DNA of 64,000 nt, taken from Polynucleobacter acidiphobus (lineage in GTDB: Bacteria > Pseudomonadota > Gammaproteobacteria > Burkholderiales > Burkholderiaceae). Below are positions 56,684 to 64,000 of this stretch, one piece after another. The position numbers and the translations under genes are program-made. The stretch spans positions 1,644,889 through 1,708,888 of the forward strand of contig NZ_CP023277.1 of assembly GCF_003065385.1 (NCBI RefSeq), written 5' to 3'. A model generated the notes under the pieces. The model was not told where the DNA came from. It saw only the letters and a program-made list of their open reading frames with translations, and made no database searches. Positions within the stretch are counted from its first letter, which is position 1, and every line of letters begins with the position of its first letter.

Positions 56684-58231
56684 ATGTACCAAGCATGGTA
56701 CGCTTTCGTGATGAAAAATGATTATTTAAACCGAATTAACAACGCTAAGGTCTACGACCTTGCACGAATAACAGAGTTAGAAAAGGCCCGGGAGCTAAGC
56801 ACCCGCTTCCAAAACACGATTCTTTTAAAGCGGGAAGACAGTCAACCGGTCTTCTCATTTAAGTTGCGTGGTGCATATAACAAAATGGCCGGATTGAGCC
56901 CGGCGGCTCTTAAAAAGGGAGTGATTGCAGCCTCTGCTGGCAATCATGCGCAAGGGGTTGCACTATCCGCTGCCAAACTCAAATGCAAGGCGGTGATTGT
57001 GATGCCAATCACCACCCCTCAGGTCAAAATTGATGCAGTGAAGGCTCATGGTGGCAAGTGGGTGGAGCTGGTCTTAACCGGCGATTCTTACAGCGATGCC
57101 TATCAAGAAGCTCAACTGCTTCAAAAAAAGAAGGGGTATACCTTTATCCACCCTTTTGATGATCCAGACGTGATTGCTGGTCAAGGCACGATTGCTAAAG
57201 AAATCCTCGATCAACACCCTGATCCAATTGATGCCATTTTTGTGGCAATTGGCGGAGGGGGACTGATCTCTGGAATCGGCGCCTATATCAAATCAGTGAG
57301 ACCCAAGATCAAAGTGATTGGCGTGCAAACGGTCGACTCAGATGCCATGAAACAGTCTTTGCAACTGGGTAAGCGCATTGAACTGAAGGAAGTTGGTTTG
57401 TTCTCAGATGGCACCGCGGTCAAGCAGGTGGGCAAGGAAACCTTTAAGGTCTGCCAACAGGTGGTTGACGACATTGTCTTAGTCGATACCGATGAAATCT
57501 GTGCTGCGATCAATGATGTTTTTACCGACACGCGCAGTATTTTGGAGCCCGCAGGCGCACTCGCCATTGCAGGTTTAAAGAAATACGTTGAGAAGCATCA
57601 CCTCAAAAAGAAAACCCTGGTGGCCATTGCGTGTGGTGCCAATATGAATTTCAGTCGTCTACGATTTGTGGCTGAGCGTGCCGATGTGGGTGAATTTCGT
57701 GAGGCGATCTTTGCGGTCACCATTCCCGAAGAGCGAGGCTCATTCAGAGCCTTTTGCAAAATGCTTGGTAAACGCAACGTTACTGAATTTAACTATCGCA
57801 TCGCTCATGCCGATCAAGCGCATATTTTTGTTGGCATCGGAACCCAACGTGCAGGTGATAACAAAACCATTGCCAGCGCCTTTCGTAAAGCCGGCTTTGC
57901 AACTATTGATCTAAGCCATGATGAGTTGGCCAAAACCCATCTACGGCACATGGTTGGGGGTAGTTCTGCTTTGGCCAAAGACGAACTACTCTATCGTTTT
58001 GAGTTTCCAGAACGCCCAGGTGCGCTGATGCGCTTTCTGGATAGCCTAGCCCCGAATTGGAATATCAGTTTGTTTCACTACCGCAATCACGGGGCTGATT
58101 ATGGACAAATCTTATTGGGTATTCAGGTACCGAAGAACGAACAGCCAGCCTTTAAACAATTTTTGACGACTTTAGGCTATCCTCATTGGGATGAAAGCAA
58201 GAATCCTGCGTACCGCCTATTCCTAAAATAA
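56684..58231 (+). CDS. ilvA: Threonine ammonia-lyase, biosynthetic
   Basis: The 515-residue protein has the PLP lysine K60 in FSFKLRGAYNKM, the AIGGGGLISG phosphate loop, and two C-terminal ACT-like regulatory domains at about 330-515, the allosteric biosynthetic form. It makes 2-oxobutanoate for isoleucine. AAGGA precedes the ATG at 56684 closely; ATG at 56711 (MKNDYLNRI) lacks one but fits the family start, so the start is uncertain. Followed by the nucleotidase gene after 1 bp. Confidence 0.95.
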   Translation: MYQAWYAFVMKNDYLNRINNAKVYDLARITELEKARELSTRFQNTILLKREDSQPVFSFKLRGAYNKMAGLSPAALKKGVIAASAGNHAQGVALSAAKLKCKAVIVMPITTPQVKIDAVKAHGGKWVELVLTGDSYSDAYQEAQLLQKKKGYTFIHPFDDPDVIAGQGTIAKEILDQHPDPIDAIFVAIGGGGLISGIGAYIKSVRPKIKVIGVQTVDSDAMKQSLQLGKRIELKEVGLFSDGTAVKQVGKETFKVCQQVVDDIVLVDTDEICAAINDVFTDTRSILEPAGALAIAGLKKYVEKHHLKKKTLVAIACGANMNFSRLRFVAERADVGEFREAIFAVTIPEERGSFRAFCKMLGKRNVTEFNYRIAHADQAHIFVGIGTQRAGDNKTIASAFRKAGFATIDLSHDELAKTHLRHMVGGSSALAKDELLYRFEFPERPGALMRFLDSLAPNWNISLFHYRNHGADYGQILLGIQVPKNEQPAFKQFLTTLGYPHWDESKNPAYRLFLK

Positions 58232-58232
58232 G

Positions 58233-59147
58233 ATGTCCTATACCCTCGCTGGAAAACTAGTCGTTGCCATTTCATCGAGAGCGCTCTTTGATTTTGAAGA
58301 GGAAAACCGCCTGTTTGAAGAGAGTGATGACAGTGCCTATATGAAATTGCAGCTAGAACGCCTAGCGATTCCAGCCCAAGTGGGTGTTGCTTTTCCTCTC
58401 GTTAAAAAATTACTGCGCTTTAATCAAGATCAGCCACGCGTCGAAGTTGTGATTCTGTCACGTAATGATCCGGTCAGTGGTTTGCGCGTATTTCGTTCTG
58501 CCAAACACCATGGTCTTAGCATTGAACGCGGTGTCTTTACCCGCGGTAGGCCGCCGTATCACTACTTAAAATCGCTACAAGCCAACCTTTTCTTATCAGC
58601 AAACGAAGAAGATGTACGCGCCACGCTTGACGCCGGTTTTCCGGCTGCGCGCGTCTACCCAGAATCAACCAAAATGGCTGAAAATAATCCCAATGAAATC
58701 CGCATTGCCTTTGACGGAGATGCTGTTTTATTTTCAGATGAGGCCGAACAAGTTTTTCAGGATCAAGGCCTAAAGGCGTTTGTTGATCATGAGAGTCAAC
58801 GTGCTGCCATTCCATTGCCGCCAGGCCCCTTTAAGCCCTTGCTTGCAGCCCTTCACCAACTGCAAACCGATGCTGAACCTAAAAATGAAATGCGCATCCG
58901 CACTGCTTTAGTAACAGCTCGCTCGGCACCAGCTCATGAGCGTGCCATTCGCACTTTGATGAACTGGGGAATTGATGTGGATGAGGCGATGTTTCTTGGA
59001 GGCTTATCCAAGCGCGAGTTTCTAAAGGAGTTCGAGCCCGACTTTTTCTTTGATGATCAAACGGGTCATTGCAATGCCGCCTCCAGTGTCGCCCCAACAG
59101 GGCATGTAATCTCTGGAGTTAGCAATACCAACCGGTCCAAAACCTAA
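58233..59147 (+). CDS. 5'-nucleotidase, cytosolic type 1 family
   Basis: The 304-residue protein matches the 5-nucleotidase (NT5C1-like) family: KLVVAISSRALFDFEEENRLFEE at the N-terminus, VVILSRNDPVSGLRVF, IAFDGDAVLFSDEAEQVF, and the end FLKEFEPDFFFDDQTGHC. These are HAD-fold enzymes releasing phosphate from nucleoside monophosphates. First acid in the motif is replaced by the SSRALFD arrangement, as usual for this family. Sits between ilvA and queF. Confidence 0.88.
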   Translation: MSYTLAGKLVVAISSRALFDFEEENRLFEESDDSAYMKLQLERLAIPAQVGVAFPLVKKLLRFNQDQPRVEVVILSRNDPVSGLRVFRSAKHHGLSIERGVFTRGRPPYHYLKSLQANLFLSANEEDVRATLDAGFPAARVYPESTKMAENNPNEIRIAFDGDAVLFSDEAEQVFQDQGLKAFVDHESQRAAIPLPPGPFKPLLAALHQLQTDAEPKNEMRIRTALVTARSAPAHERAIRTLMNWGIDVDEAMFLGGLSKREFLKEFEPDFFFDDQTGHCNAASSVAPTGHVISGVSNTNRSKT

Positions 59148-59155
59148 ATTTTTCC

Positions 59156-59995
59156 ATGTCTGAATTTGTTCTCGGTCAGCAAAGCGCTTACCCCAATCAA
59201 TATGACCCAGGTTTGCTCTTTCCCATCCCTCGTGCTGAGAATCGCAAAAAACTGGGTATTGAAGATGGCTCACCTCTACCGTTTTTAGGAATTGACCTTT
59301 GGAATGCATTTGAGTTGAGCTGGCTAAACCCCAAAGGTAAACCACAAATTGCGTTAGCTGAATTTGTAATTCCTGCAGAGTCGCCATGCATGATTGAGTC
59401 AAAGTCATTCAAGCTCTATCTCAATAGCCTTAATCAACATCGCTTTGAAAATAGTGATGCAGTGCGCGAGTGCTTAAGCCGTGATTTAGCTTCAGCCCTC
59501 GGTAGTGCATTGCAAATCAAGTTGCTTGATCCATCCGCAATACAAGATCAAAAAAAATATCCGGTAATACAAGAACTAGCTGGTCAACTTCTCGATCGCC
59601 TTGATATTGAAGTCAATCAAACACAGATTGCTGATCCGCTGCTTCTAAGTGCAGATCAAAACTCAGCTCCTATCACACAAACTCTGGTCTCGCATTTACT
59701 CAAATCCAATTGCCCGGTTACCGGTCAACCCGATTGGGCCAGTGTGCAAATTTATTACCAGGGTCGGCCTATCGATGAGGAAGGGCTATTACGCTACCTG
59801 ATTGGCTTTCGTCAGCTTGGTGAATTTCACGAACACTGCGTTGAAAAAATATTTTGCGATATTAAGAGACGCTGCCAACCAGAAAAACTCTCCGTTTATG
59901 CGCGCTACACCCGGCGGGGTGGTTTAGACATTAATCCGTTTCGGGCGGATTTCAATGCTGCCTGGCCCAACAATATTCGTCACGCCAGGCAGTAA
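59156..59995 (+). CDS. queF: NADPH-dependent 7-cyano-7-deazaguanine reductase
   Basis: The 279-residue long-form QueF has the duplicated T-fold, with ESKSFKLYLNSLNQHRF (QueF motif) in the first half and the catalytic cysteine and aspartate in SNCPVTGQPDWASVQI in the second. It reduces preQ0 to preQ1 in queuosine synthesis. No preQ1 riboswitch is seen; the start is 8 bp after the nucleotidase. Convergent with ssb. Confidence 0.96.
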   Translation: MSEFVLGQQSAYPNQYDPGLLFPIPRAENRKKLGIEDGSPLPFLGIDLWNAFELSWLNPKGKPQIALAEFVIPAESPCMIESKSFKLYLNSLNQHRFENSDAVRECLSRDLASALGSALQIKLLDPSAIQDQKKYPVIQELAGQLLDRLDIEVNQTQIADPLLLSADQNSAPITQTLVSHLLKSNCPVTGQPDWASVQIYYQGRPIDEEGLLRYLIGFRQLGEFHEHCVEKIFCDIKRRCQPEKLSVYARYTRRGGLDINPFRADFNAAWPNNIRHARQ

Positions 59996-59997
59996 TA

Positions 59998-60441
59998 CTA
60001 GAACGGAATATCGTCATCCATTGCATCGAGTGCATTGGCGCTTGGACTCGATGAGCTCTCCGCAGGCTTAGAACGACCGCCTGACGATTCCTCTCCGGAA
60101 CCAGCCATTCGTGCACCCAGCATTTGCATGCTGTCAGCAATGATCTCGGTGGAATACTTTTCTTGTCCACTTTGATCCGTCCACTTTCGAGTCCGCAAAC
60201 GGCCCTCGACATACACCTGTGAACCTTTTTTGAGATATTGACCAGCAATTTCAGCTAACTTACCGAAAAAGGCAATACGATGCCATTCGGTGTTTTCTTT
60301 CATCTCACCTGTTTGCTTATCTTTATAGCGATCTGAGGTGGCTACTGAAATATTGGTGACAGCGTCACCGCTGGGCATATACCGTGTTTCTGGGTCACGC
60401 CCAACATTACCAACGATGATGACTTTATTGACTGAAGCCAT
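59998..60441 (-). CDS. ssb: Single-stranded DNA-binding protein
   Basis: The 147-residue protein has the OB fold ([30 protein letters not shown]...), a serine/proline-rich linker and the acidic tail ending MDDDIPF that binds partner proteins. Replication, recombination and repair. It follows the MFS gene by 41 bp on the minus strand. Confidence 0.97.
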   Translation of the reverse strand: MASVNKVIIVGNVGRDPETRYMPSGDAVTNISVATSDRYKDKQTGEMKENTEWHRIAFFGKLAEIAGQYLKKGSQVYVEGRLRTRKWTDQSGQEKYSTEIIADSMQMLGARMAGSGEESSGGRSKPAESSSSPSANALDAMDDDIPF

Positions 60442-60482
60442 TTTGTCTCCCGAAGAAAATTAAATAAAAAGTGTGGCTAAAG

Positions 60483-61646
60483 CTACTTTGCGGTTTGCGA
60501 CGATGGAATATCACGCATTGGCCAGGCAATTATAAGCCAGGCAATAATTAAAACGGCGCCGCCAATAAATACCGAAAGGTTTCCAAAAAGCTGCATCATG
60601 AGTCCACCGAGTGCTGCGCCGGTAAATAATCCGACAGACTGAGTCGTGTTATAGATGCCCAATGCCGCTCCTTTTTCATCCTTGGCCCAACGCGATACCA
60701 TCGAGGGTTGCAAGGCTTCGAGTAAATTAAATCCGACAAAGTAAATCAATAGAGCACTGACAATGGCTGTTATGGAATGGGCTTGCAAGAAGATGATTTG
60801 TGCAATCAATAGGATGACAACAGCTGTTAGCAATACAAGCCGTAATTTCTTTTTCTTTTCTCCATAAATAATCCCTGGCAACATCAAAAAGAATGAAACA
60901 ACAACCACTGGAAAGTAAATTTTCCAATGGTCATCTAATGGCATGCCTACATCCACGAGCAATCGCGGCACAACCAAGAACATAGCTACTTGAGTAGCAT
61001 TGAGAACAAACACTCCCACATTCAGTCGGAATAATTCAGGTCTTAGAAAAATTTGCATCAGCGGCTGATGCTCTCCACGAATTTGCTTTGGAGGACTTGG
61101 TACCAAGAGCCAGGCAACCAAAAAGCCAATCAAGCCCAACAGCGCTAATAATAAAAACATACCATCGAGACCAATGGCTCGATAAATCGGGGTGGCAATT
61201 ACTAAAGAAAGGGCGAAGGAGATGCCAATGCTCCCTCCCACAATCGCCATTGCCGCGGTTCTCACTTGCTCGCGCGTTAAATCCGCCACCCAAGCGGACA
61301 CAGCAGCAGAGATTGCTCCTGCTCCCATGAGCCCTCGCCCAATGGCTATCCACAACAAATCATCACGACTGGCGGCAATCAATGCGCCAGCAATGAATAA
61401 GCTCAATCCCCATAAAACGACCGGCTTACGACCGACCCGATCCGAAAGAATCCCCAAGGGAATATGGAAAAAGGCCTGAACAATATTAAAAATTCCGAGG
61501 GCCAAACCGACCCATAAGGCATTTTCTCCCCCCGGTAAATCCTTGGCATGCAAAGAGAAAACGGGTAACAGCAAGAAAAGTCCCAGCATCCGCAAGCCAA
61601 AGATACCGGCAAGGGCAAGGGTTGAGCGTAGTTCGGAAGAGTTCAT
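60483..61646 (-). CDS. Major facilitator superfamily transporter
   Basis: The 387-residue protein has twelve predicted membrane helices and the MFS motif A between helices 2 and 3 (GILSDRVGRKPVVLWG). It resembles drug/sugar-efflux MFS permeases placed between ssb and uvrA in Burkholderiales. Substrate cannot be told. Divergent from uvrA with 37 bp between. Confidence 0.88.
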   Translation of the reverse strand: MNSSELRSTLALAGIFGLRMLGLFLLLPVFSLHAKDLPGGENALWVGLALGIFNIVQAFFHIPLGILSDRVGRKPVVLWGLSLFIAGALIAASRDDLLWIAIGRGLMGAGAISAAVSAWVADLTREQVRTAAMAIVGGSIGISFALSLVIATPIYRAIGLDGMFLLLALLGLIGFLVAWLLVPSPPKQIRGEHQPLMQIFLRPELFRLNVGVFVLNATQVAMFLVVPRLLVDVGMPLDDHWKIYFPVVVVSFFLMLPGIIYGEKKKKLRLVLLTAVVILLIAQIIFLQAHSITAIVSALLIYFVGFNLLEALQPSMVSRWAKDEKGAALGIYNTTQSVGLFTGAALGGLMMQLFGNLSVFIGGAVLIIAWLIIAWPMRDIPSSQTAK

Positions 61647-61683
61647 GGGAAAAGGCTATATTAACAAGTTACGCTGAAAAATC

Positions 61684-64000
61684 ATGAATAACGAAATCAA
61701 AATCCGTGGGGCCCGAACCCATAACCTTAAAAATATCAATCTGGATATCCCCCGCGAAAAGCTGGTGGTGTTGACCGGCTTATCCGGTTCTGGAAAAAGC
61801 TCTTTAGCCTTTGATACGCTCTATGCCGAAGGACAGCGGCGCTATGTTGAATCGCTCTCGGCCTATGCGCGCCAATTTCTGCAGTTGATGGAAAAACCCG
61901 ACGTGGATGTGATTGAGGGTTTATCGCCCGCAATCTCGATTGAACAGAAGGCGACCAGTCATAACCCGCGCTCAACGGTTGGTACTGTCACTGAGATCCA
62001 TGATTATTTGCGCCTCCTCTTCGCGCGGGCGGGCACCCCCTACTGCCCAGATCATGCCTTACCCCTTGAAGCACAGAGCGTCTCGCAAATGGTTGATACG
62101 GTCATGGCAATGCCGGCCGATGCCAAACTGATGATCTTGGCTCCTGTGGTGAGTGAACGCAAAGGGGAGTTCGTTGATTTATTCGAAAATCTCCAAGCTC
62201 AGGGCTTTGTGCGTTTTCGCATTCGCTCCGGTGGTGGTACGAGTAATGCCGCCAAAGCCGAGATCGTTGAAGCTGATCGTCTACCGCAACTCAAGAAAAA
62301 TGATAAGCATTCGATCGAAGTGGTGGTGGATCGAATTCGCGTCAAAGAGGATATTCAACAACGGCTGGCTGAGTCGTTTGAAACCGCCCTGCGACTCGCC
62401 GATGGCAAAGCCATGGTGGTCAATATGGATACGGGCGAAGAAACCATCTTCTCTAGCAAATTTGCTTGCCCCATTTGCTCCTACTCATTGCAAGAACTTG
62501 AGCCCCGTCTGTTTTCCTTTAATAATCCGATGGGCGCCTGCCCCAGCTGCGATGGACTCGGTCATATTTCCTTCTTTGACCCCAAACGGGTTGTGGCGCA
62601 TCCTGACTTATCACTAGCAGCAGGAGCCATCAAGGGCTGGGATCGTCGCAACCAGTTTTACTTCAAGCTCCTACAAACCTTAGCGAAGTTTGGCGGTTTT
62701 GATCTTGAAAAGCCTTTTGAGAAATTACCCAAAAAAGCGCAGGACCTGATCCTCTATGGGTCCGGGGACACAACCATTCCATTTGAGTATCTCAATGAAA
62801 AGGGTCGCTCAGTCGTGCGCGAACATGCCTTTGAGGGAATCTTGGCTAATTTTGAGCGGCGCTATCGAGAAACCGACTCAGCAGCGGTGCGTGAGGAATT
62901 GGCCCGTTATCAAAATATTCGGGCTTGCCCAGAATGCGGCGGTACCCGTTTACGCAAGGAGGCACGCTTTGTCAAAGTGGGCGATGGTCAGCAAGCGCGC
63001 GCTATTTATGAAATCAGCGCCCTGCCCTTACGCGAAGCGCAAGACTATTTCAATACGATCCGATTAAAGGGTGCTAAACGCGAAATTGCTGACAAAATCA
63101 TCAAAGAGATCGCCTCCCGTTTGCGCTTCTTAAATGATGTGGGTCTCGATTACCTATCCTTAGAACGTAGCGCAGATACCCTCTCGGGTGGTGAAGCACA
63201 ACGAATCCGACTTGCCTCGCAAATTGGTTCTGGACTAACCGGTGTGATGTATGTTCTCGATGAGCCGTCGATTGGTTTGCATCAGCGCGATAACGATCGT
63301 TTAATCGCAACCCTCAAACACCTGCGCGATCTTGGCAACAGCGTATTGGTCGTAGAGCACGACGAAGACATGATTCGGGCCTCAGACTATGTGATTGATA
63401 TCGGACCAGGTGCAGGTGTGCATGGAGGAAAAATTGTTGCAACTGGAACACCAAGCCAAGTCGAACTCAATCCTGATTCATTAACGGGCGCCTACCTATC
63501 TGGCCAAGAAAATATTGCGGTTCCCCAAAAGCGTACTGAACATGATGGGCGCTTTTTAAGCATCATTGGTGCGAGTGGTAACAACTTACAAAAAGTGGAT
63601 GCGCACATCCCTGTTGGTTTGTTGACTTGTGTCACTGGTGTATCTGGGTCTGGTAAGTCAACCTTGATCAACGACACCTTGCATCATGCGGTTGCCCAAC
63701 ATCTTTATGGCTCGAGTGCTGAACCAGCTGAACATGATCATATCGACGGTATTGAACACTTTGACAAAGTGATTAATGTGGATCAATCACCGATTGGCCG
63801 CACACCGCGCTCGAATCCTGCAACCTATACCGGTCTATTCACACCGATCCGAGAACTCTTTGCAGGGGTGCCGGCTGCGCGTGAACGGGGTTATGAAGCG
63901 GGTCGATTCTCATTTAATGTCAAAGGTGGCCGCTGCGAAACCTGTGAAGGCGACGGCGTCCTCAAGGTCGAGATGCATTTCTTGCCTGATGTCTATGTGC
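61684..64000 (+). CDS. uvrA: Excinuclease ABC subunit A (5' part, continues beyond the window)
   Basis: From ATG at 61684 about 772 codons are present, ending within [13 protein letters not shown]. Seen are the first Walker [12 protein letters not shown], zinc-binding CPIC...CPSC, the insertion domain, signature [12 protein letters not shown], Walker [13 protein letters not shown], the second Walker [11 protein letters not shown] and the start of the second zinc finger CETCEGDG. Roughly 170-190 C-terminal residues are missing only because the window ends. It locates damage in nucleotide excision repair. No LexA box of the CTGT-N8-ACAG form is seen in the short upstream gap. Confidence 0.97.
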   Translation, partial: MNNEIKIRGARTHNLKNINLDIPREKLVVLTGLSGSGKSSLAFDTLYAEGQRRYVESLSAYARQFLQLMEKPDVDVIEGLSPAISIEQKATSHNPRSTVGTVTEIHDYLRLLFARAGTPYCPDHALPLEAQSVSQMVDTVMAMPADAKLMILAPVVSERKGEFVDLFENLQAQGFVRFRIRSGGGTSNAAKAEIVEADRLPQLKKNDKHSIEVVVDRIRVKEDIQQRLAESFETALRLADGKAMVVNMDTGEETIFSSKFACPICSYSLQELEPRLFSFNNPMGACPSCDGLGHISFFDPKRVVAHPDLSLAAGAIKGWDRRNQFYFKLLQTLAKFGGFDLEKPFEKLPKKAQDLILYGSGDTTIPFEYLNEKGRSVVREHAFEGILANFERRYRETDSAAVREELARYQNIRACPECGGTRLRKEARFVKVGDGQQARAIYEISALPLREAQDYFNTIRLKGAKREIADKIIKEIASRLRFLNDVGLDYLSLERSADTLSGGEAQRIRLASQIGSGLTGVMYVLDEPSIGLHQRDNDRLIATLKHLRDLGNSVLVVEHDEDMIRASDYVIDIGPGAGVHGGKIVATGTPSQVELNPDSLTGAYLSGQENIAVPQKRTEHDGRFLSIIGASGNNLQKVDAHIPVGLLTCVTGVSGSGKSTLINDTLHHAVAQHLYGSSAEPAEHDHIDGIEHFDKVINVDQSPIGRTPRSNPATYTGLFTPIRELFAGVPAARERGYEAGRFSFNVKGGRCETCEGDGVLKVEMHFLPDVYV

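Noticed and set aside
59148..59156. preQ1 riboswitch before queF
   Set aside because: Only 8 bp separate queF from the gene before it; no room for an aptamer.
61647..61683. SOS (LexA) box in the MFS-uvrA gap
   Set aside because: No CTGT-N8-ACAG pattern is present in the 37 bp; the ssb upstream gap also lacks one.
1..64000. CRISPR array or tandem-repeat locus
   Set aside because: No regularly spaced direct repeats were seen anywhere in the window.

Overview
The window looks like chromosome of a betaproteobacterium of the Burkholderiaceae, most likely Polynucleobacter or a close relative. That placement is my inference from gene order (lptD-surA-pdxA-rsmA; miaB-ybeY-corC-lnt; dusB-fis-purH-ruvCAB; a 1278-residue DUF3683 FAD/Fe-S oxidoreductase), small intergenic gaps and moderate GC; there is no rRNA here to confirm it. 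Nearly everything right of about 3.4 kb is compact core-genome material.

Layout. 1-3400 is accessory: a complete IS3-family insertion sequence (6-1165), a DUF6641-type gene whose start touches the IS end, a small basic protein, a MarR-type regulator divergent from an AT-rich membrane-protein gene, tRNA-Met(CAT) with its own promoter and terminator, and two tiny membrane-protein ORFs. 3388-9231 holds a BciB/HCAR-like Fe-S flavoprotein, a zeta-class GST, an AEC permease, a gamma-carbonic anhydrase, AmtB, two small envelope proteins and an OsmC protein. 9236-19907 has htpG with a sigma32-type promoter, then a rightward block miaB-ybeY-corC-lnt-glyQ-glyS-gmhB-plsC. 19908-25701 is the leftward lptD-surA-pdxA-rsmA operon. 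25734-35087 is one rightward run: amgK-murU-pepP-ubiH-dusB-fis-purH-ruvC-ruvA-ruvB. 35094-39977 has tyrS, anmK, erpA, argC and rplM-rpsI.

39978-41160 holds the most interesting non-coding DNA: a candidate small RNA with an anti-Shine-Dalgarno C-rich motif and an intrinsic terminator, an OsmC-family gene, and the RNase P RNA gene, whose P1 helix overlaps the 3' end of that OsmC gene. 41157-56591 is leftward: DUF3683 oxidoreductase-DUF971-ubiE-Tim44-ubiJ-ubiB-DUF502-aspS-nudB-Atm1-type ABC-glycerate kinase-pyrC. 56684-64000 carries ilvA-5'-nucleotidase-queF, then leftward ssb and an MFS permease, then the 5' part of uvrA running off the window.

Functional themes: outer-membrane biogenesis (lptD, surA, lnt, gmhB, plsC), cell-wall recycling by the AmgK-MurU route together with AnmK, aerobic ubiquinone synthesis (ubiB, ubiE, ubiH, ubiJ), DNA repair (ruvCAB, ssb, uvrA) and translation (glyQS, tyrS, aspS, rplM-rpsI, miaB, queF, dusB, rsmA, tRNA-Met, rnpB). 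I see no CRISPR array, prophage structural genes or recognisable defence island. The best candidates for something undescribed are the putative anti-SD small RNA at about 40133-40204, the rnpB/OsmC overlap, and the MarR-membrane protein pair with its paired operator sites and apparently leaderless promoter.
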